From contig DIXU01000008.1 in the NCBI GenBank assembly GCA_002436105.1, positions 143,319-207,318 on the forward strand: a stretch of DNA of 64,000 nucleotides. The letters are read 5' to 3'. Shown one piece after another: positions 8,230 through 17,631 of this stretch. The notes under the pieces were generated by a model that had not been told where the DNA came from, did no database searches, and was given only the letters and a program-made list of their open reading frames with translations. The position numbers were made by a program, and so were the translations under genes. Position 1 is the first letter of the stretch; every line of letters begins with the position of its first letter. This DNA comes from Candidatus Aminicenantes bacterium UBA6072 (GTDB lineage: Bacteria > Acidobacteriota > Aminicenantia > UBA2199).

Positions 8230-9405
8230 TCAACTTTTTTTTCTTTTTAGCAGGAACCGCTCCCAGACCTTCAGCCAGGCGCAGGACTGGTAGATCGTCG
8301 AATAGGAACCGGCGATGACCCCGACCAGCATGGTGAAGGCGAAGGGACGGATCACTTCGCCGCCGAATAGGAACAGGGAAAGGACGGTGAGCAGCACGGT
8401 CAGGGAGGTGAAAATGGATCGGCTCAGCGTCTGGTTGATGCTCTTGTCCAGAATGGCTTCCAGGTTGTCCTTTCTCATGATCTTGAGGTTGTCGCGCAGG
8501 CGATCGAAGACGACGATGGTATCGTTGATCGAGTAGCCGGTGATGGTCAGCAGGGCCGCGACGACCTGCAGCGACATCTCGACGCGGAAGAAGAGGATGA
8601 AGGCGAGGGCGATCAGCACGTCGTGGGCCAGGGTAAGGATGCCCGACAGCCCGAACAGCAGCTTGAAGCGGAAGCCGATATAGATCAGCATGCCGATCAG
8701 GGCCCAGATGCAGGCCAGCATGGCCTTGCGCCGCAGGTCCTTTCCCACCTGCGGGCCGACGAACTCGACGCTCAGGAACGTGTACCGGCCCAGGAACGCC
8801 TTGGAACGCAGCATGGAGATGACGCGGTTCTTGACGCCGGCCTTCTCCAGCTCGGAAAAATCGCCGATGATGCCGCTGCCGCTCTTGCGCAGGCCGATGA
8901 TCAGCCGGGCGCTCTCCCGGGCGTCCTCGTCGGTGATGCCCTGCTCGCGCAGGAAGCGGGCGATCTCGCCCTCGGCGCTGTTGTTCAGGTCGATCCTGCC
9001 CGCGGCGGCCTGGGCGCGCCCGGCTTCGTCCATAATGCCCTGGCGGATCTCGCGGGCCACCAGCTCGTACTCCTCGATGTCCTCCAGCTCCTCGCCGCCC
9101 TGCAGGTTCAGTTTCTTCAGCGAGGCCAGGGTCTTGATGAAGAACTTGTTCTCGCCGCCGATGCGGGTGATCTGGGCGTCACCCAGGTTGATACTGGCCA
9201 GCGCGGCGCGCAGCTGGTTGACCGAAGTCGGCTCCTGGAAGCTCACCTCGATGAGGGTACCCCCGGAAAAGTCGATGCCCCAGTTGAAGCCGCGGGTGGC
9301 AAATATGAACACCCCAGCCAGGATGATCAGCCCCGAAAGAGCGAACGCGACATGGCGCTTATTGATGAATTTGAACTTGGGTTCTTCCTTGAATAGCTTA
9401 AGCAT
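8230..9405 (-). CDS. secF: Protein translocase subunit SecF
   Basis: A 391-residue inner-membrane protein. The first helix (about 21-40) is followed by GFNWGIDFSGGTLIEV, a large periplasmic domain up to about 230, and five more helices. These include the family motif GYSINDTIVVFDRLRDN near 290-306. SecF with SecD uses the proton gradient to pull proteins through SecYEG. The periplasmic part is longer than in short SecF proteins, with an acidic insertion (GEELEDIEEYE). The ribosome site GGAGAGGA is clear. It follows secD by 9 nt. Confidence 0.95.
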   Translation of the reverse strand: MLKLFKEEPKFKFINKRHVAFALSGLIILAGVFIFATRGFNWGIDFSGGTLIEVSFQEPTSVNQLRAALASINLGDAQITRIGGENKFFIKTLASLKKLNLQGGEELEDIEEYELVAREIRQGIMDEAGRAQAAAGRIDLNNSAEGEIARFLREQGITDEDARESARLIIGLRKSGSGIIGDFSELEKAGVKNRVISMLRSKAFLGRYTFLSVEFVGPQVGKDLRRKAMLACIWALIGMLIYIGFRFKLLFGLSGILTLAHDVLIALAFILFFRVEMSLQVVAALLTITGYSINDTIVVFDRLRDNLKIMRKDNLEAILDKSINQTLSRSIFTSLTVLLTVLSLFLFGGEVIRPFAFTMLVGVIAGSYSTIYQSCAWLKVWERFLLKRKKS

Positions 9406-9414
9406 CTTCCTCTC

Positions 9415-10962
9415 CTATATGCTGATCCGGGACAGCTTCCTGCGCCGGCCGTAGGTCAGTTCGAAGATCACCCGCGAAACGAAGATGGCGGTGAACATGC
9501 TGGCCGCGATGCCGATGATCAGGGTGACGGCGAAGCCCTTGATGGGGCCGGTGCCGAACTGGAACAGGAAAACCGCCGAGATGACGGTGGTCAGGTTGGC
9601 GTCGAAGATGGTCCAGAAGGCCTTCTTGAAGCCGGCATCGATGGCCGACTTGGGCGACTTGCCGGCGGCGAGCTCCTCGCGGATGCGCTCGAAGATCAGC
9701 ACGTTGGCATCCACGGCCATGCCGATGGACAGGATGATGCCGGCGATGCCCGGCAGGGAGAGCGTGGCGCGGAAATAGGCCATGATGCCCATCAGGATCA
9801 GCATGTTCAGCACCAGCGCCAGCACCGAGTTGATGCCCGCGGCGCGATAGTAGACCAGCATGAAGAGGATGACCAGCAGCAGGCCGCCCAGGGCGGCGGT
9901 CAGCCCCTTGCGGATCGAGTCGGCTCCCAGCGAGGGGCCGATGGTCCGCTCCTCGATGTATTTCAGCGGCGCCGGCAGGGCGCCGGAGCGCAGCACCAGC
10001 ACCAGGTCGTCCACCTCGTCCATGGTGAAGCGGCCCTTGATGATGCCGTCGGCGGAAATGACGTCCTGGATGGTGGCCACGCTCTCGATGCGCTCGTCGA
10101 GGACGATGGAGAGCGGCTTGCCGATGTTGGCCGCGGTGAACCTCTCGAACTGGGCCGCCCCCTGGGAGTTGAAGGAGAAGCCGACGGCCGGGGCGCCGTA
10201 TTCGTCCTGGGCGCGCCGGGCGCCCTTGAGGTCCTTCCCCGGGACGACGGTGGCCGCCTTCAGCACGTAAAAACCCTTGTCGAGGCGCCGCGGGTTAGTG
10301 CGCACGATCTCCAGGTCGTCGGGCAGCTGGCCGTTGTACTCCTGGAGCGCCGCCTCCTCGGTCAGGTACGGCCCGCCGACGACCAGGTGGAACTCCAGCA
10401 TGGCCGTGCTCTTGATCAGGCCCTTGACGCGCTCGGGGTTGTCGATGCCGGGCAACTCGATCAGGATGCGGTCACCGGCCAGCCCCTCCTTCTGGATGGT
10501 GGGCTCGGCGACGCCGAACTCGTCGACGCGGTTGCGGATGGTCTCCAGGGCCTGGTCCACCGACTGCTCGCGCAACTGCAGCTCGATGTTCGGGCGCAGC
10601 GCCAGCGAGACCAGGTTGCCGCCGACGGTATAGGTCCAGTCGCGGAAATCGTCGTCGAGGATATCCTTGATCCTGCGCTCGTCCTCGACCCGGGTGCCGG
10701 TGATCTCGATCTGGTTGAAGCCCCGGCGTCCGATCTTGTCGTACGGGATGCTGCCGTCCTTGAACAGGCCGCGCAGCTGGGTGGCGCTCATGTCGGTCTG
10801 GATGGCCAGCGCCTCGTCGGTGACGACTTCCATGACCAGGTGCATGCCGCCCTTCAGGTCCAGCCCCAGGTTGATCTTGTCCTTGGGCGGGTACAGCAAA
10901 AAGATCGAAAGGGCGATCACGGCGATGATCAGCCCGATTTTCCAGGTCAACGACTTGTCCAT
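9415..10962 (-). CDS. secD: Protein translocase subunit SecD
   Basis: A 515-residue inner-membrane protein. It has an N-terminal helix (about 8-25), then LGLDLKGGMHLVM, a long P1 periplasmic domain, and a C-terminal membrane domain with SIGMAVDANVLIFERIREEL, the SecD signature of transmembrane helix 4. It partners SecF in proton-driven protein export. AAGGAGG precedes the start. It lies between yajC and secF in the common tgt-yajC-secD-secF order. Confidence 0.96.
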   Translation of the reverse strand: MDKSLTWKIGLIIAVIALSIFLLYPPKDKINLGLDLKGGMHLVMEVVTDEALAIQTDMSATQLRGLFKDGSIPYDKIGRRGFNQIEITGTRVEDERRIKDILDDDFRDWTYTVGGNLVSLALRPNIELQLREQSVDQALETIRNRVDEFGVAEPTIQKEGLAGDRILIELPGIDNPERVKGLIKSTAMLEFHLVVGGPYLTEEAALQEYNGQLPDDLEIVRTNPRRLDKGFYVLKAATVVPGKDLKGARRAQDEYGAPAVGFSFNSQGAAQFERFTAANIGKPLSIVLDERIESVATIQDVISADGIIKGRFTMDEVDDLVLVLRSGALPAPLKYIEERTIGPSLGADSIRKGLTAALGGLLLVILFMLVYYRAAGINSVLALVLNMLILMGIMAYFRATLSLPGIAGIILSIGMAVDANVLIFERIREELAAGKSPKSAIDAGFKKAFWTIFDANLTTVISAVFLFQFGTGPIKGFAVTLIIGIAASMFTAIFVSRVIFELTYGRRRKLSRISI

Positions 10963-11043
10963 CGTGTTCCTCCTTGGTTACTGCGGGTTTGCGGCGCGGA
11001 AAGGATCGACGCTTCCGCCGCCGCGAGCGACCGGCAGGGAATG

Positions 11044-11358
11044 CTACCGGGCCTTGGGGGTCTCGTCAACGACCGTGGAGATGGAGCCCTTGGCCACCTG
11101 GATGCGGGTGTTGGCGTCCACCTGGATCTCGAAGCGGTCGTCCATGACGCGATTGACCGTGCCGTAGAGGCCGCCGGCGGTGATGACGCGCTCCCCGCCC
11201 TTGAGCGAGGAGATCAGGTTCTGGTGCTGCTTCTGCTTCTTGCGGGCCGGCAAGATGATCAGCAGGTAAAAAATGACGAAAATGACGACGAAGGGGATCA
11301 TCGAAACCAGCATGTTGGGCTGGCCGGCGCCGCCCGCGGTTTGTCCGAAGAGATACAT
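11044..11358 (-). CDS. yajC: Preprotein translocase subunit YajC
   Basis: A 104-residue protein with one membrane helix (about 17-37, MIPFVVIFVIFYLLIILP) and a small basic cytosolic domain with GGERVITAGGLYGTV, the family signature. It associates with SecDF. The start at 11358 (MYLFGQ) is preferred over an upstream in-frame codon because AAGGAG lies 5 nt before it and the gene then begins just after the tgt stop. A gap of 81 nt separates it from secD. Confidence 0.94.
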   Translation of the reverse strand: MYLFGQTAGGAGQPNMLVSMIPFVVIFVIFYLLIILPARKKQKQHQNLISSLKGGERVITAGGLYGTVNRVMDDRFEIQVDANTRIQVAKGSISTVVDETPKAR

Positions 11359-11359
11359 C

Positions 11360-12469
11360 TTATTCTCCTTGTTGATAAAGAGCCAGGAAACTCTCCTTGA
11401 ATTCAACGAATCGCCTGGAACGGATAGCATACCTTATTTTCGCCATAAAATCAAGGTAGAAATGGATATTGTGGATGGTGTTCAGGATGGAGGAGAGGAT
11501 CTCGCGGGAGATGAACAGGTGCCGCAGGTAGGCGCGTGAAAAATTCCGGCAGGTGTAGCAGCCGCAGGCCCCGTCCAGGGGACGGGGATCCGACTTGTAC
11601 TTCTCGTTCTTGATCCGCACCTTGCCGTGCGAGGCGAAAAGCGTGCCGTTGCGGGCATTGCGCGACGGCAGGACGCAGTCGAACATGTCCATGCCGTTCT
11701 CCACGGCGAAAAGGATATCCTCCGGGGTGCCGGAACCCATCAGGTAGCGGGGCTTGCCGCCGGGAAGCTCCGGGGCCAGCGCCCGCAGCACCGCCTGGAA
11801 CTCGGCCGGGGTCTCGCCGACGCTGAGACCGCCGACGGCATAGCCCTCGAAATCCATCGCCGCCAGCTCATGCAGGGAGCGCTGGCGCAGGTCCTCGTGC
11901 AGTCCGCCCTGCACGATGGCGAACTGCGAGTTCGCCCGGTTGGTCCTGCTGAAGCGCGCGCGGGCGCGGGCGGCCCAGGCGCTGGTGAGGCGCAGCGCCT
12001 TCTCGTCCTGGCTGCGCGTCGCCGGGTGCGGGGCGAAGTGATCGAGTGCCATCTGGATGTCGGAATCGAGCGCGTTCTGGATGTCGACGACGTCCTCGGG
12101 GCCGAGGGCGAACGATGAGCCGTCCAGATGCGACTTGAAGCGCACGCCCTCCTCCCCCACCCGGGCATTGCCGCGCAGCGAGAAGATCTGGAAGCCGCCG
12201 CTGTCGGTCAGGATGGGCTTGTCCCAGCCCATGAAGCGGTGCAGCGAACCGAACTTGCCGATGACCCCGGTCCCGGGGCGCAGGAACAGGTGGTAGGTAT
12301 TGGCCAGGATCACCTGGGCCCCGGCCTCCTGCAGCTGCTGCGGCGTCAGCGCCTTGACCGTGCCGGCCGTGCCCACGGGCATGAAGGCCGGCGTGTCGAA
12401 AGCGCCGTTCTTGGTCGTCAGCCGGCCGGCCCGCGATGGGCCGTCGCGGTCGAGAATCTCGAACTTCAT
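11360..12469 (-). CDS. tgt: tRNA-guanine transglycosylase
   Basis: A 369-residue queuosine enzyme that exchanges guanine 34 of tRNAs for a queuine precursor. Visible are TPAFMPVGTAGTVKALTP at the N terminus, the active-site region LTDSGGFQIFSL (catalytic Asp), FDCVLPSRNARNG, and a C-terminal zinc site CGCYTCRNFSRAYLRHL. The length is normal. It is the first gene before yajC-secD-secF, and the yajC start follows 1 nt after its stop. Confidence 0.97.
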   Translation of the reverse strand: MKFEILDRDGPSRAGRLTTKNGAFDTPAFMPVGTAGTVKALTPQQLQEAGAQVILANTYHLFLRPGTGVIGKFGSLHRFMGWDKPILTDSGGFQIFSLRGNARVGEEGVRFKSHLDGSSFALGPEDVVDIQNALDSDIQMALDHFAPHPATRSQDEKALRLTSAWAARARARFSRTNRANSQFAIVQGGLHEDLRQRSLHELAAMDFEGYAVGGLSVGETPAEFQAVLRALAPELPGGKPRYLMGSGTPEDILFAVENGMDMFDCVLPSRNARNGTLFASHGKVRIKNEKYKSDPRPLDGACGCYTCRNFSRAYLRHLFISREILSSILNTIHNIHFYLDFMAKIRYAIRSRRFVEFKESFLALYQQGE

Positions 12470-12500
12470 GATGGGAACGGCGCGCCCTGGCCCGGCATTC

Positions 12501-13520
12501 CTATTTCTTTTTCCCCAGGGGGCGGTTCTTGCGCAGCTCGGTCAGAAACATGCGGTAGTTCTCCACCTGGGGCGACTGCGGGAAGGCGGCGATCAGGGCT
12601 TCATAGGTTTCGATGGCCTTGTCGTAGTTCTTGGTGTAAACGTAGGAATTCCCCAGCAATACATGGGCGTCCTCGCCAGGAAACCCGTGAGCGATCGCGC
12701 GTTCCAGGTAGGGGATGATCTCGGCGACCGCAGCATCCATTCCCTGGGTCCGGCCCTGTTTCATGTCGGCTTCCAGGCGACGGAAAAGGCCGTCCCCCAC
12801 AAAATAATTGGCGATGGCGTACAGCTGAGGCTTCTTTTCCGCGGCGTCAACCAGCCTGACGTATTCCTTGAAGTTCGAGCTGGCACCCAGGTAATCCTTG
12901 TTTTCATAATCGATCAGGCCGAGGAAATAAAGCGAATTCGCGAACAATTCAGCTTGCCCCGCCTCCGTCCCGGTCATCGACCGGCAAGACGCGAAATATT
13001 CCCTGGCCTGGGGGAATTGCTTCAGGTTGAAAAAATTATTCCCCGCGTAGAATCGAGCGTACGCCAGCATGCCCTCGCTTTCCTTTTCCGCGGATGGCAT
13101 GGCCAGCAATTTGAGCAAATATTCATTGGAGAGCCCGAATTTCTTCTCATCGAGTGCGGCCTTTCCGGCTTCGAACAGCGCCTGGCGCAATGCGTTCCGT
13201 GCATGCGCGTACCCGGGCTGCAGCTGCAACGCCTTTTCAAAGCTGGCGACCGCCTCGTCGACCCGGTCGCTTTGCAGCAGCATGACCCCCAGGTTATGGT
13301 GGGCAATCGCATAAGCCGGCTCCATGACGATCACCTGCCGAATCAGGTCGATCGCCTCATCGGCTTTCTTCTCCTGGACGGCCTTATGGAACCTGGCCAT
13401 CAGCTTCGCGGCCTTCTTCGATATCTTCGTCTCCCCGGTTCCGGGATCCGCCGGTGCGGCGCACACGGCAAGGGCGAGCGCCAACAGCAGGAATGCGACG
13501 ACAGCCAGTTGTCTTTTCAT
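12501..13520 (-). CDS. Exported TPR-repeat protein
   Basis: A 339-residue protein with a signal peptide (MKRQLAVVAFLLLALALAVC, likely cut near residue 22) and several tetratricopeptide repeats. The pattern AYAIAHHNLGVMLLQSDRVDEAVASFEKAL is typical, with later units near the C terminus (AHVLLGNSYVYTKNYDKAI). It probably acts as a periplasmic scaffold; the partner is unknown. The start at 13520 is supported by GGAGG. It lies 57 nt after the UDP-sugar decarboxylase gene, probably in the same transcript. Confidence 0.85.
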   Translation of the reverse strand: MKRQLAVVAFLLLALALAVCAAPADPGTGETKISKKAAKLMARFHKAVQEKKADEAIDLIRQVIVMEPAYAIAHHNLGVMLLQSDRVDEAVASFEKALQLQPGYAHARNALRQALFEAGKAALDEKKFGLSNEYLLKLLAMPSAEKESEGMLAYARFYAGNNFFNLKQFPQAREYFASCRSMTGTEAGQAELFANSLYFLGLIDYENKDYLGASSNFKEYVRLVDAAEKKPQLYAIANYFVGDGLFRRLEADMKQGRTQGMDAAVAEIIPYLERAIAHGFPGEDAHVLLGNSYVYTKNYDKAIETYEALIAAFPQSPQVENYRMFLTELRKNRPLGKKK

Positions 13521-13577
13521 GATCGTGACCTCCATGAACGTATTTGGCAGCAAGCGCCGGCGGAACGGTCCCGGCCG

Positions 13578-14510
13578 TTACGCCTGCAGCTGGTTCTTAA
13601 AATAGGCGATGGTCTCGCGCAGGCCGTCCTGGAGCGGGACCTTGATCTCCCAGCCCAATTTTTCCCGGGCCAGCGTGATGTCGGGACGGCGCCGGACCGG
13701 GTCGTCGACGGGAAGCTCGCGAAAAACCAACTTGGATCGCGAGGCGGTCAGGCGCAGGGTCAGCTCGGCCAGCTCCAGGACGGTGATTTCCTCGGGATTG
13801 CCCAGGTTGAACGGCCCGCTGATCCCCTCCTGCTCCATCATGCGCACCGCGCCCTCGATCATGTCGGAGACGTAGCAGAACGAGCGTGTCTGCTCTCCCC
13901 TGCCGAAGATGGTGATCGGCTGGTGGCGCAGCGCCTGGACGATGAAATTGCTGACCACGCGGCCGTCGTCGAGGGCCATGCGCGGGCCATAGGTGTTGAA
14001 GATGCGCGCGATGCGGATATCGACGCCGTTCTGGACATGGTAATTGACCAGCAGCGATTCGGCCACGCGCTTGCCTTCGTCGTAGCAGGAGCGCGGGCCG
14101 ATGGGATTCACCCGCCCCCAGTAGGACTCCTGCTGCGGGTGCTGCTCGGGGTCGCCGTACACCTCCGATGTCGACGCCTGCAGGATGCGCGCCTTGACCC
14201 GCTTGGCCAGCCCGAGCATGTTGATGGTCCCCAGCACCGAGGTTTTTATGGTCTTGACCGGGTTGAGTTGATAGTGGACCGGAGAGGCCGGGCAGGCAAA
14301 ATTGTAGATGCGATCGGCCTCGAGCAGGATGGGATTGATGACGTCATGACGGATGAGCTCGAAATGGCCGTTGGCCAGCAGGTGGCGGATGTTGCCCTTG
14401 CGGCCGGTGAAAAAATTGTCCAGGCCGATCACATCGTGCCCCCTGGCCAGCAGGGCGTCGCATAGGTGGGAGCCCAGGAAACCGGCCGCCCCGGTCACCA
14501 GGTCGATCAT
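13578..14510 (-). CDS. UDP-glucuronate decarboxylase (UDP-xylose synthase), SDR family
   Basis: A 310-residue extended short-chain dehydrogenase. The Rossmann motif TGAAGFLGSH is at 6-15, the substrate region NFACPASPVHYQ is typical of UXS enzymes, and the catalytic Tyr-Lys pair lies in SCYDEGKR after SEVYGDP. The likely reaction is UDP-glucuronate to UDP-xylose with internal NAD cycling, feeding surface polysaccharide. A related dTDP- or UDP-hexose epimerase is the alternative. GGAGGG precedes the ATG, and a good promoter lies at 14542-14570. It is divergent from feoA. Confidence 0.88.
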   Translation of the reverse strand: MIDLVTGAAGFLGSHLCDALLARGHDVIGLDNFFTGRKGNIRHLLANGHFELIRHDVINPILLEADRIYNFACPASPVHYQLNPVKTIKTSVLGTINMLGLAKRVKARILQASTSEVYGDPEQHPQQESYWGRVNPIGPRSCYDEGKRVAESLLVNYHVQNGVDIRIARIFNTYGPRMALDDGRVVSNFIVQALRHQPITIFGRGEQTRSFCYVSDMIEGAVRMMEQEGISGPFNLGNPEEITVLELAELTLRLTASRSKLVFRELPVDDPVRRRPDITLAREKLGWEIKVPLQDGLRETIAYFKNQLQA

Positions 14511-14541
14511 GTCAGCCCTCCTCGATCCGAATCACCCGGCC

Positions 14542-14570
14542 ATTCTATCCCAAAACCACCCCGCAGGCAA
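14542..14570 (-). promoter_or_regulatory. Predicted promoter of the UDP-xylose synthase gene
   Basis: On the minus strand, TTGCCT and TAGAAT are separated by 17 bp, about 30 nt upstream of the ATG. It lies back to back with the feoA promoter. Confidence 0.5.
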
Positions 14571-14598
14571 GCCGGAGGCGGCCGCGGCCGGGCGGCCA

Positions 14599-14627
14599 TT
14601 GACTTGCCGCCCGGGATGCAATATAAT
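14599..14627 (+). promoter_or_regulatory. Predicted promoter of feoAB, giving a leaderless mRNA
   Basis: TTGACT and TATAAT are separated by exactly 17 bp. The feoA ATG begins 5 nt after the -10 box, so transcription would start at or next to the start codon. No Shine-Dalgarno sequence and no Fur-box-like palindrome is obvious. Confidence 0.7.
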
Positions 14628-14632
14628 ATTCA

Positions 14633-14878
14633 ATGAATTTATCTCCGCTCAACCTCGTTCCCTGCCAAATCCCGCAGCGCATCGTCGAGATCAAGGCCGG
14701 CACGGAAGCCAAAAGGAAGTTCCTGGCCATGGGACTGCACGTAGGCGATTCGATCGTCAAGCTGAACCGTTCCAGCTGGAGCCCGGTTCTGATCCGCAAC
14801 CTCACCACCGGCTCCAGCAAGATCGCCATCGGCCAGGGGCTGGCCAGGAAGATCCTGGTGGTCGATGCCCGTGCATAA
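14633..14878 (+). CDS. feoA: Ferrous iron transport protein FeoA
   Basis: An 81-residue SH3-like cytosolic protein with the FeoA pattern: LAMGLHVGDSIVKLN in the middle and a C-terminal IAIGQGLARKILV. It modulates FeoB. The start ATG lies 5 nt after a strong -10 box, so the mRNA is predicted to be leaderless. Its 3' end overlaps feoB by 14 nt, so the two genes are translationally linked. It is divergent from the UDP-xylose synthase gene. Confidence 0.9.
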   Translation: MNLSPLNLVPCQIPQRIVEIKAGTEAKRKFLAMGLHVGDSIVKLNRSSWSPVLIRNLTTGSSKIAIGQGLARKILVVDARA

Positions 14879-16787
14879 GGTCGTTCTCGTCGGCCAGCCC
14901 AATGCCGGCAAAAGCACCCTGTTCAACGTCCTTTCCGACATCAAGTCAGCCTCCGGCAATTTCGCCGGCACCAGCGTTCGCCTCACCCAGAGCACCGTGC
15001 AGCTGGACGGACGGGTCTTTCAGCTGCTGGACCTGCCGGGTTGCTATTCGCTGAATGCCGGCGACGACGCCGAGCGCATCTCCCGCGACCATCTGCTGGG
15101 CCAGCCGGTCGACCTGGTCATCAACGTGGTCGACTCCATGCAGCTGGCACGCAGCCTGGAACTGACCTACGAACTGCTGGAACTGGGGCTGCCCATGGCC
15201 GTCGCCCTGAACATGCAGGATGAGGCCGAGAAGCACGGCCTGCTCATCGACCATGAAAAACTGGAGCGGGAACTGGGAGTGCCGGTCGTTCCCACTTCCG
15301 CCCTGCACGGCAAGGGGGTTCGGCAGCTCATGGATCGCTCCCTGCGCCGGCTGGACGCGCCGCCTTCTCCGCGTCCCGCCCCGGCCTACACCGCCCACAT
15401 CGAAGCCCATGTGCGGAAGCTGTCGGCCGCCCTGCCGCAGCCGGGCCCCGGGCACAACGGCAGCCGCCGCTTCTACGCCATCAAGGCCATCGAGAACCCG
15501 GACATGGTACCCAGCGAGTGGCTCCGCCCCCTGGAAGGGAACATCGCGGCCGCCTGCGCGCAGATCCGCGAGATCCACCAGCTGGAGTGCTTCGAGACGA
15601 TCTCCTGCGAGCGCCATCACCTGGCCATGAAACTGAGCGAGGAGACCTGCGAGTTCGTCCCGCGCAGGACGATCCACCTGCACGACCGCATGGACCGCTT
15701 CCTGCTCCATCCGCTGCTGGGCCGTCTTTTCCTGCTCGCCTATTTCCTGACCTTTTTCACCGTCATTTATGTCACCGGCGGCCTCTTCTCGGGCTGGATC
15801 GAACCGCTGCTGAACCGCGGGCACGCGCTGCTTCTGCCCCTGCAGCAGGTATGGCAGCCCCTCTGGCTGACGGCCGACGGCATTTACCAGGGATTGTCCG
15901 GGGCGCTGGGGATCGTCCTGCCCTATTTCCTGCCGCTCATCCTGCTCCATGCCATTTTCGAGGACTCCGGCTACCTCTCGCGCGTCGCCTTCCTGCTGGA
16001 CGGCCTCCTGCACCGCGTCGGGCTGCACGGCAAATCGGTGGCCGCTTTCATCCTCGGCTTCGGCTGCACCGCGCCGGCCCTCTACGCCACGCGCATCCTG
16101 GAAAACAAGCGCGACCGCGTCCTGAGCGCCCTGCTGCTGCCGTTCATCCCCTGCTCGGCGCGCAACGCCATCATTTTCGCCATGAGCGCCGCGCTGGCCG
16201 GACCGTTGTGGGCCATGGTGATCTACCTCTTCGTGCTGCTGGTGATCGGGGTCACCGGCAGGCTCATCTCGCTGTTCCTGCCCAGGCCGGGCGGCTTGAT
16301 CATGGAGATCCCGGACTTGAGAACGCCTTCCCTGCGCAACGCCCTGTCGGCCAGCGGCCGGCAATTGAAGGAGTTCGCGTTCACCGTCGTGCCCTGGCTG
16401 CTGCTGGGCAGCGCCGCCATGTCCTGGCTGGGGCGACTGGACCTCAGCGGCGCCATCGACGCCCTGTTCGCGCCGCTGATCAACGGGCTGTTGGGACTGC
16501 CCGCCGCGCTGGGCACGACGCTGGTCTTCGGCTTCTTCCGCAAGGAACTGATCGTCGTCATGGCCCAGCAGGCCCTGGGCGCCGCCTCGCTGGCGCTGCT
16601 GCCGCTGACGGCCGGCCAGGCCGTGGTCTTCCTGGTCTTCGTGACCCTTTATTTTCCCTGCTTCAGCACGTTCGTGGTCATGGGCCGGGAGTTCGGCTGG
16701 AGGATCGCGGGCGCCTCGGCCGTGCTGAGCGTGATCGTGGCCACGCTGGCGGCCTGGCTGTTCAAGGTCGTCATCCTCTTTTTTTAG
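14865..16787 (+). CDS. feoB: Ferrous iron transporter FeoB
   Basis: A 640-residue inner-membrane Fe(II) transporter. The N-terminal G domain has G1 GQPNAGKS at 10-17, G3 DLPG at 56-59 and G4 NMQD at 116-119. A helical spacer follows, and then a membrane domain from about 275 with Gate motifs. Conserved cysteines are in FGCTAPALYATR and IPCSARN, and the second gate in FFRKELIVV. It is somewhat shorter than the roughly 770-residue E. coli form but complete in its domains. It overlaps feoA. Confidence 0.96.
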   Translation: MPVHKVVLVGQPNAGKSTLFNVLSDIKSASGNFAGTSVRLTQSTVQLDGRVFQLLDLPGCYSLNAGDDAERISRDHLLGQPVDLVINVVDSMQLARSLELTYELLELGLPMAVALNMQDEAEKHGLLIDHEKLERELGVPVVPTSALHGKGVRQLMDRSLRRLDAPPSPRPAPAYTAHIEAHVRKLSAALPQPGPGHNGSRRFYAIKAIENPDMVPSEWLRPLEGNIAAACAQIREIHQLECFETISCERHHLAMKLSEETCEFVPRRTIHLHDRMDRFLLHPLLGRLFLLAYFLTFFTVIYVTGGLFSGWIEPLLNRGHALLLPLQQVWQPLWLTADGIYQGLSGALGIVLPYFLPLILLHAIFEDSGYLSRVAFLLDGLLHRVGLHGKSVAAFILGFGCTAPALYATRILENKRDRVLSALLLPFIPCSARNAIIFAMSAALAGPLWAMVIYLFVLLVIGVTGRLISLFLPRPGGLIMEIPDLRTPSLRNALSASGRQLKEFAFTVVPWLLLGSAAMSWLGRLDLSGAIDALFAPLINGLLGLPAALGTTLVFGFFRKELIVVMAQQALGAASLALLPLTAGQAVVFLVFVTLYFPCFSTFVVMGREFGWRIAGASAVLSVIVATLAAWLFKVVILFF

Positions 16788-16856
16788 GGCCAGCCGGGGG
16801 GGCGGCCGAACCATACGCCGCCAGCGGGAAAAAATGATATTTCTCCCGCTTCGCGG

Positions 16857-16886
16857 TTGACTTCCTTTCCCGCCGTCGGGTACAAT
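16857..16886 (+). promoter_or_regulatory. Predicted promoter of the LysE-type gene, leaderless
   Basis: TTGACT and TACAAT are separated by 18 bp. The ATG at 16894 lies 7 nt after the -10 box, close to the expected transcription start. An upstream ATG at 16885 overlaps the -10 box itself, so it could not be in the mRNA. Confidence 0.6.
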
Positions 16887-16893
16887 GGCCGGA

Positions 16894-17589
16894 ATGTGGC
16901 TGACCTACCTGCTCTTTTATGTGGGATGCTTTTTCATCGCTTTTTTCCTCTGCATCCCCATCGGCCCGGTCAACCTGCAGGTGTTCCAGCGCGCCGTCAA
17001 GAAGGAGCACGCCCAGGCGCTCAGCCTCGCCTTCGGCGCCGCCCTCGGCGACTCGGTCTGGGCCATGGCCGCCTTTTTCGGCATCACCCCCTTCCTGAAG
17101 AACGGCTACAACCTGAGCCTCGAAGGGATCTTCCTGCTGATCACCGCCATCGTCACGTTCGTCCTGGGATTGCTCGCGCTCAAGGACGCGCGCTTCCTCG
17201 AGCGCATCGAGGAGATTGAGAAGAAGGAGGAGGCATTCGCCGCCAAGCTCCAGAGAAAGCGCTGGGCCTTTCTCCAGGGCCTGCTGATGGTGCTGGTCAA
17301 TCCCCTGGGCATCGCATCGTGGATGATCGCCCTCTCCTTTCTGAAGAAACTCCGCATCTATATTCCCCTGACCCTGAACTATGAGCTGCTGTTCATGGTG
17401 GTCGTCCTGCTCGGCGCCTTCTCCTATTTCACCCTGATCATCCTGATCACCCACCGCGTGAAGGCTTTATGCCTGCCCCATAACACGCGCAAGGTCATCC
17501 GCATTCTGGGCTACGTTCTGATCGGTTTCAGCATCTATTTCCTGTATTTCGCGCTCAAGGCGTTGTTCTTCGCCCCCGGGCCGCACTAG
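16894..17589 (+). CDS. LysE/RhtB-type membrane transporter
   Basis: A 231-residue protein with about six membrane helices. The first carries the LysE-family pattern CIPIGPVNLQVFQRAVKK, and LSLAFGAALGDSVWAM follows. This family exports amino acids or other small metabolites; the substrate here is unknown. A charged cytosolic loop (EIEKKEEAFAAK) lies near the middle. The start at 16894 is chosen over 16885 because the latter overlaps the predicted -10 box. recO follows 42 nt downstream, probably in the same transcript. Confidence 0.82.
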   Translation: MWLTYLLFYVGCFFIAFFLCIPIGPVNLQVFQRAVKKEHAQALSLAFGAALGDSVWAMAAFFGITPFLKNGYNLSLEGIFLLITAIVTFVLGLLALKDARFLERIEEIEKKEEAFAAKLQRKRWAFLQGLLMVLVNPLGIASWMIALSFLKKLRIYIPLTLNYELLFMVVVLLGAFSYFTLIILITHRVKALCLPHNTRKVIRILGYVLIGFSIYFLYFALKALFFAPGPH

Positions 17590-17631
17590 CGTGGCGCAGG
17601 CCGTCACCGCCCCCAACGCCGCCCGCTGAAC

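Noticed and set aside
12300..14465. A 721-codon open frame on the plus strand
   Set aside because: It lies opposite the TPR and UDP-xylose synthase genes, which have clear family motifs, and its translation is low-complexity and without motifs. High GC makes such antisense frames common here.
14571..14598. Fur box upstream of feoA
   Set aside because: No convincing inverted GATAAT-like repeat is visible around the feoA promoter.
14946..16814. A 622-codon open frame opposite feoB
   Set aside because: The translation is mostly Gln/Gly/Arg/Asp and has no motif, while feoB on the other strand has all of its motifs.
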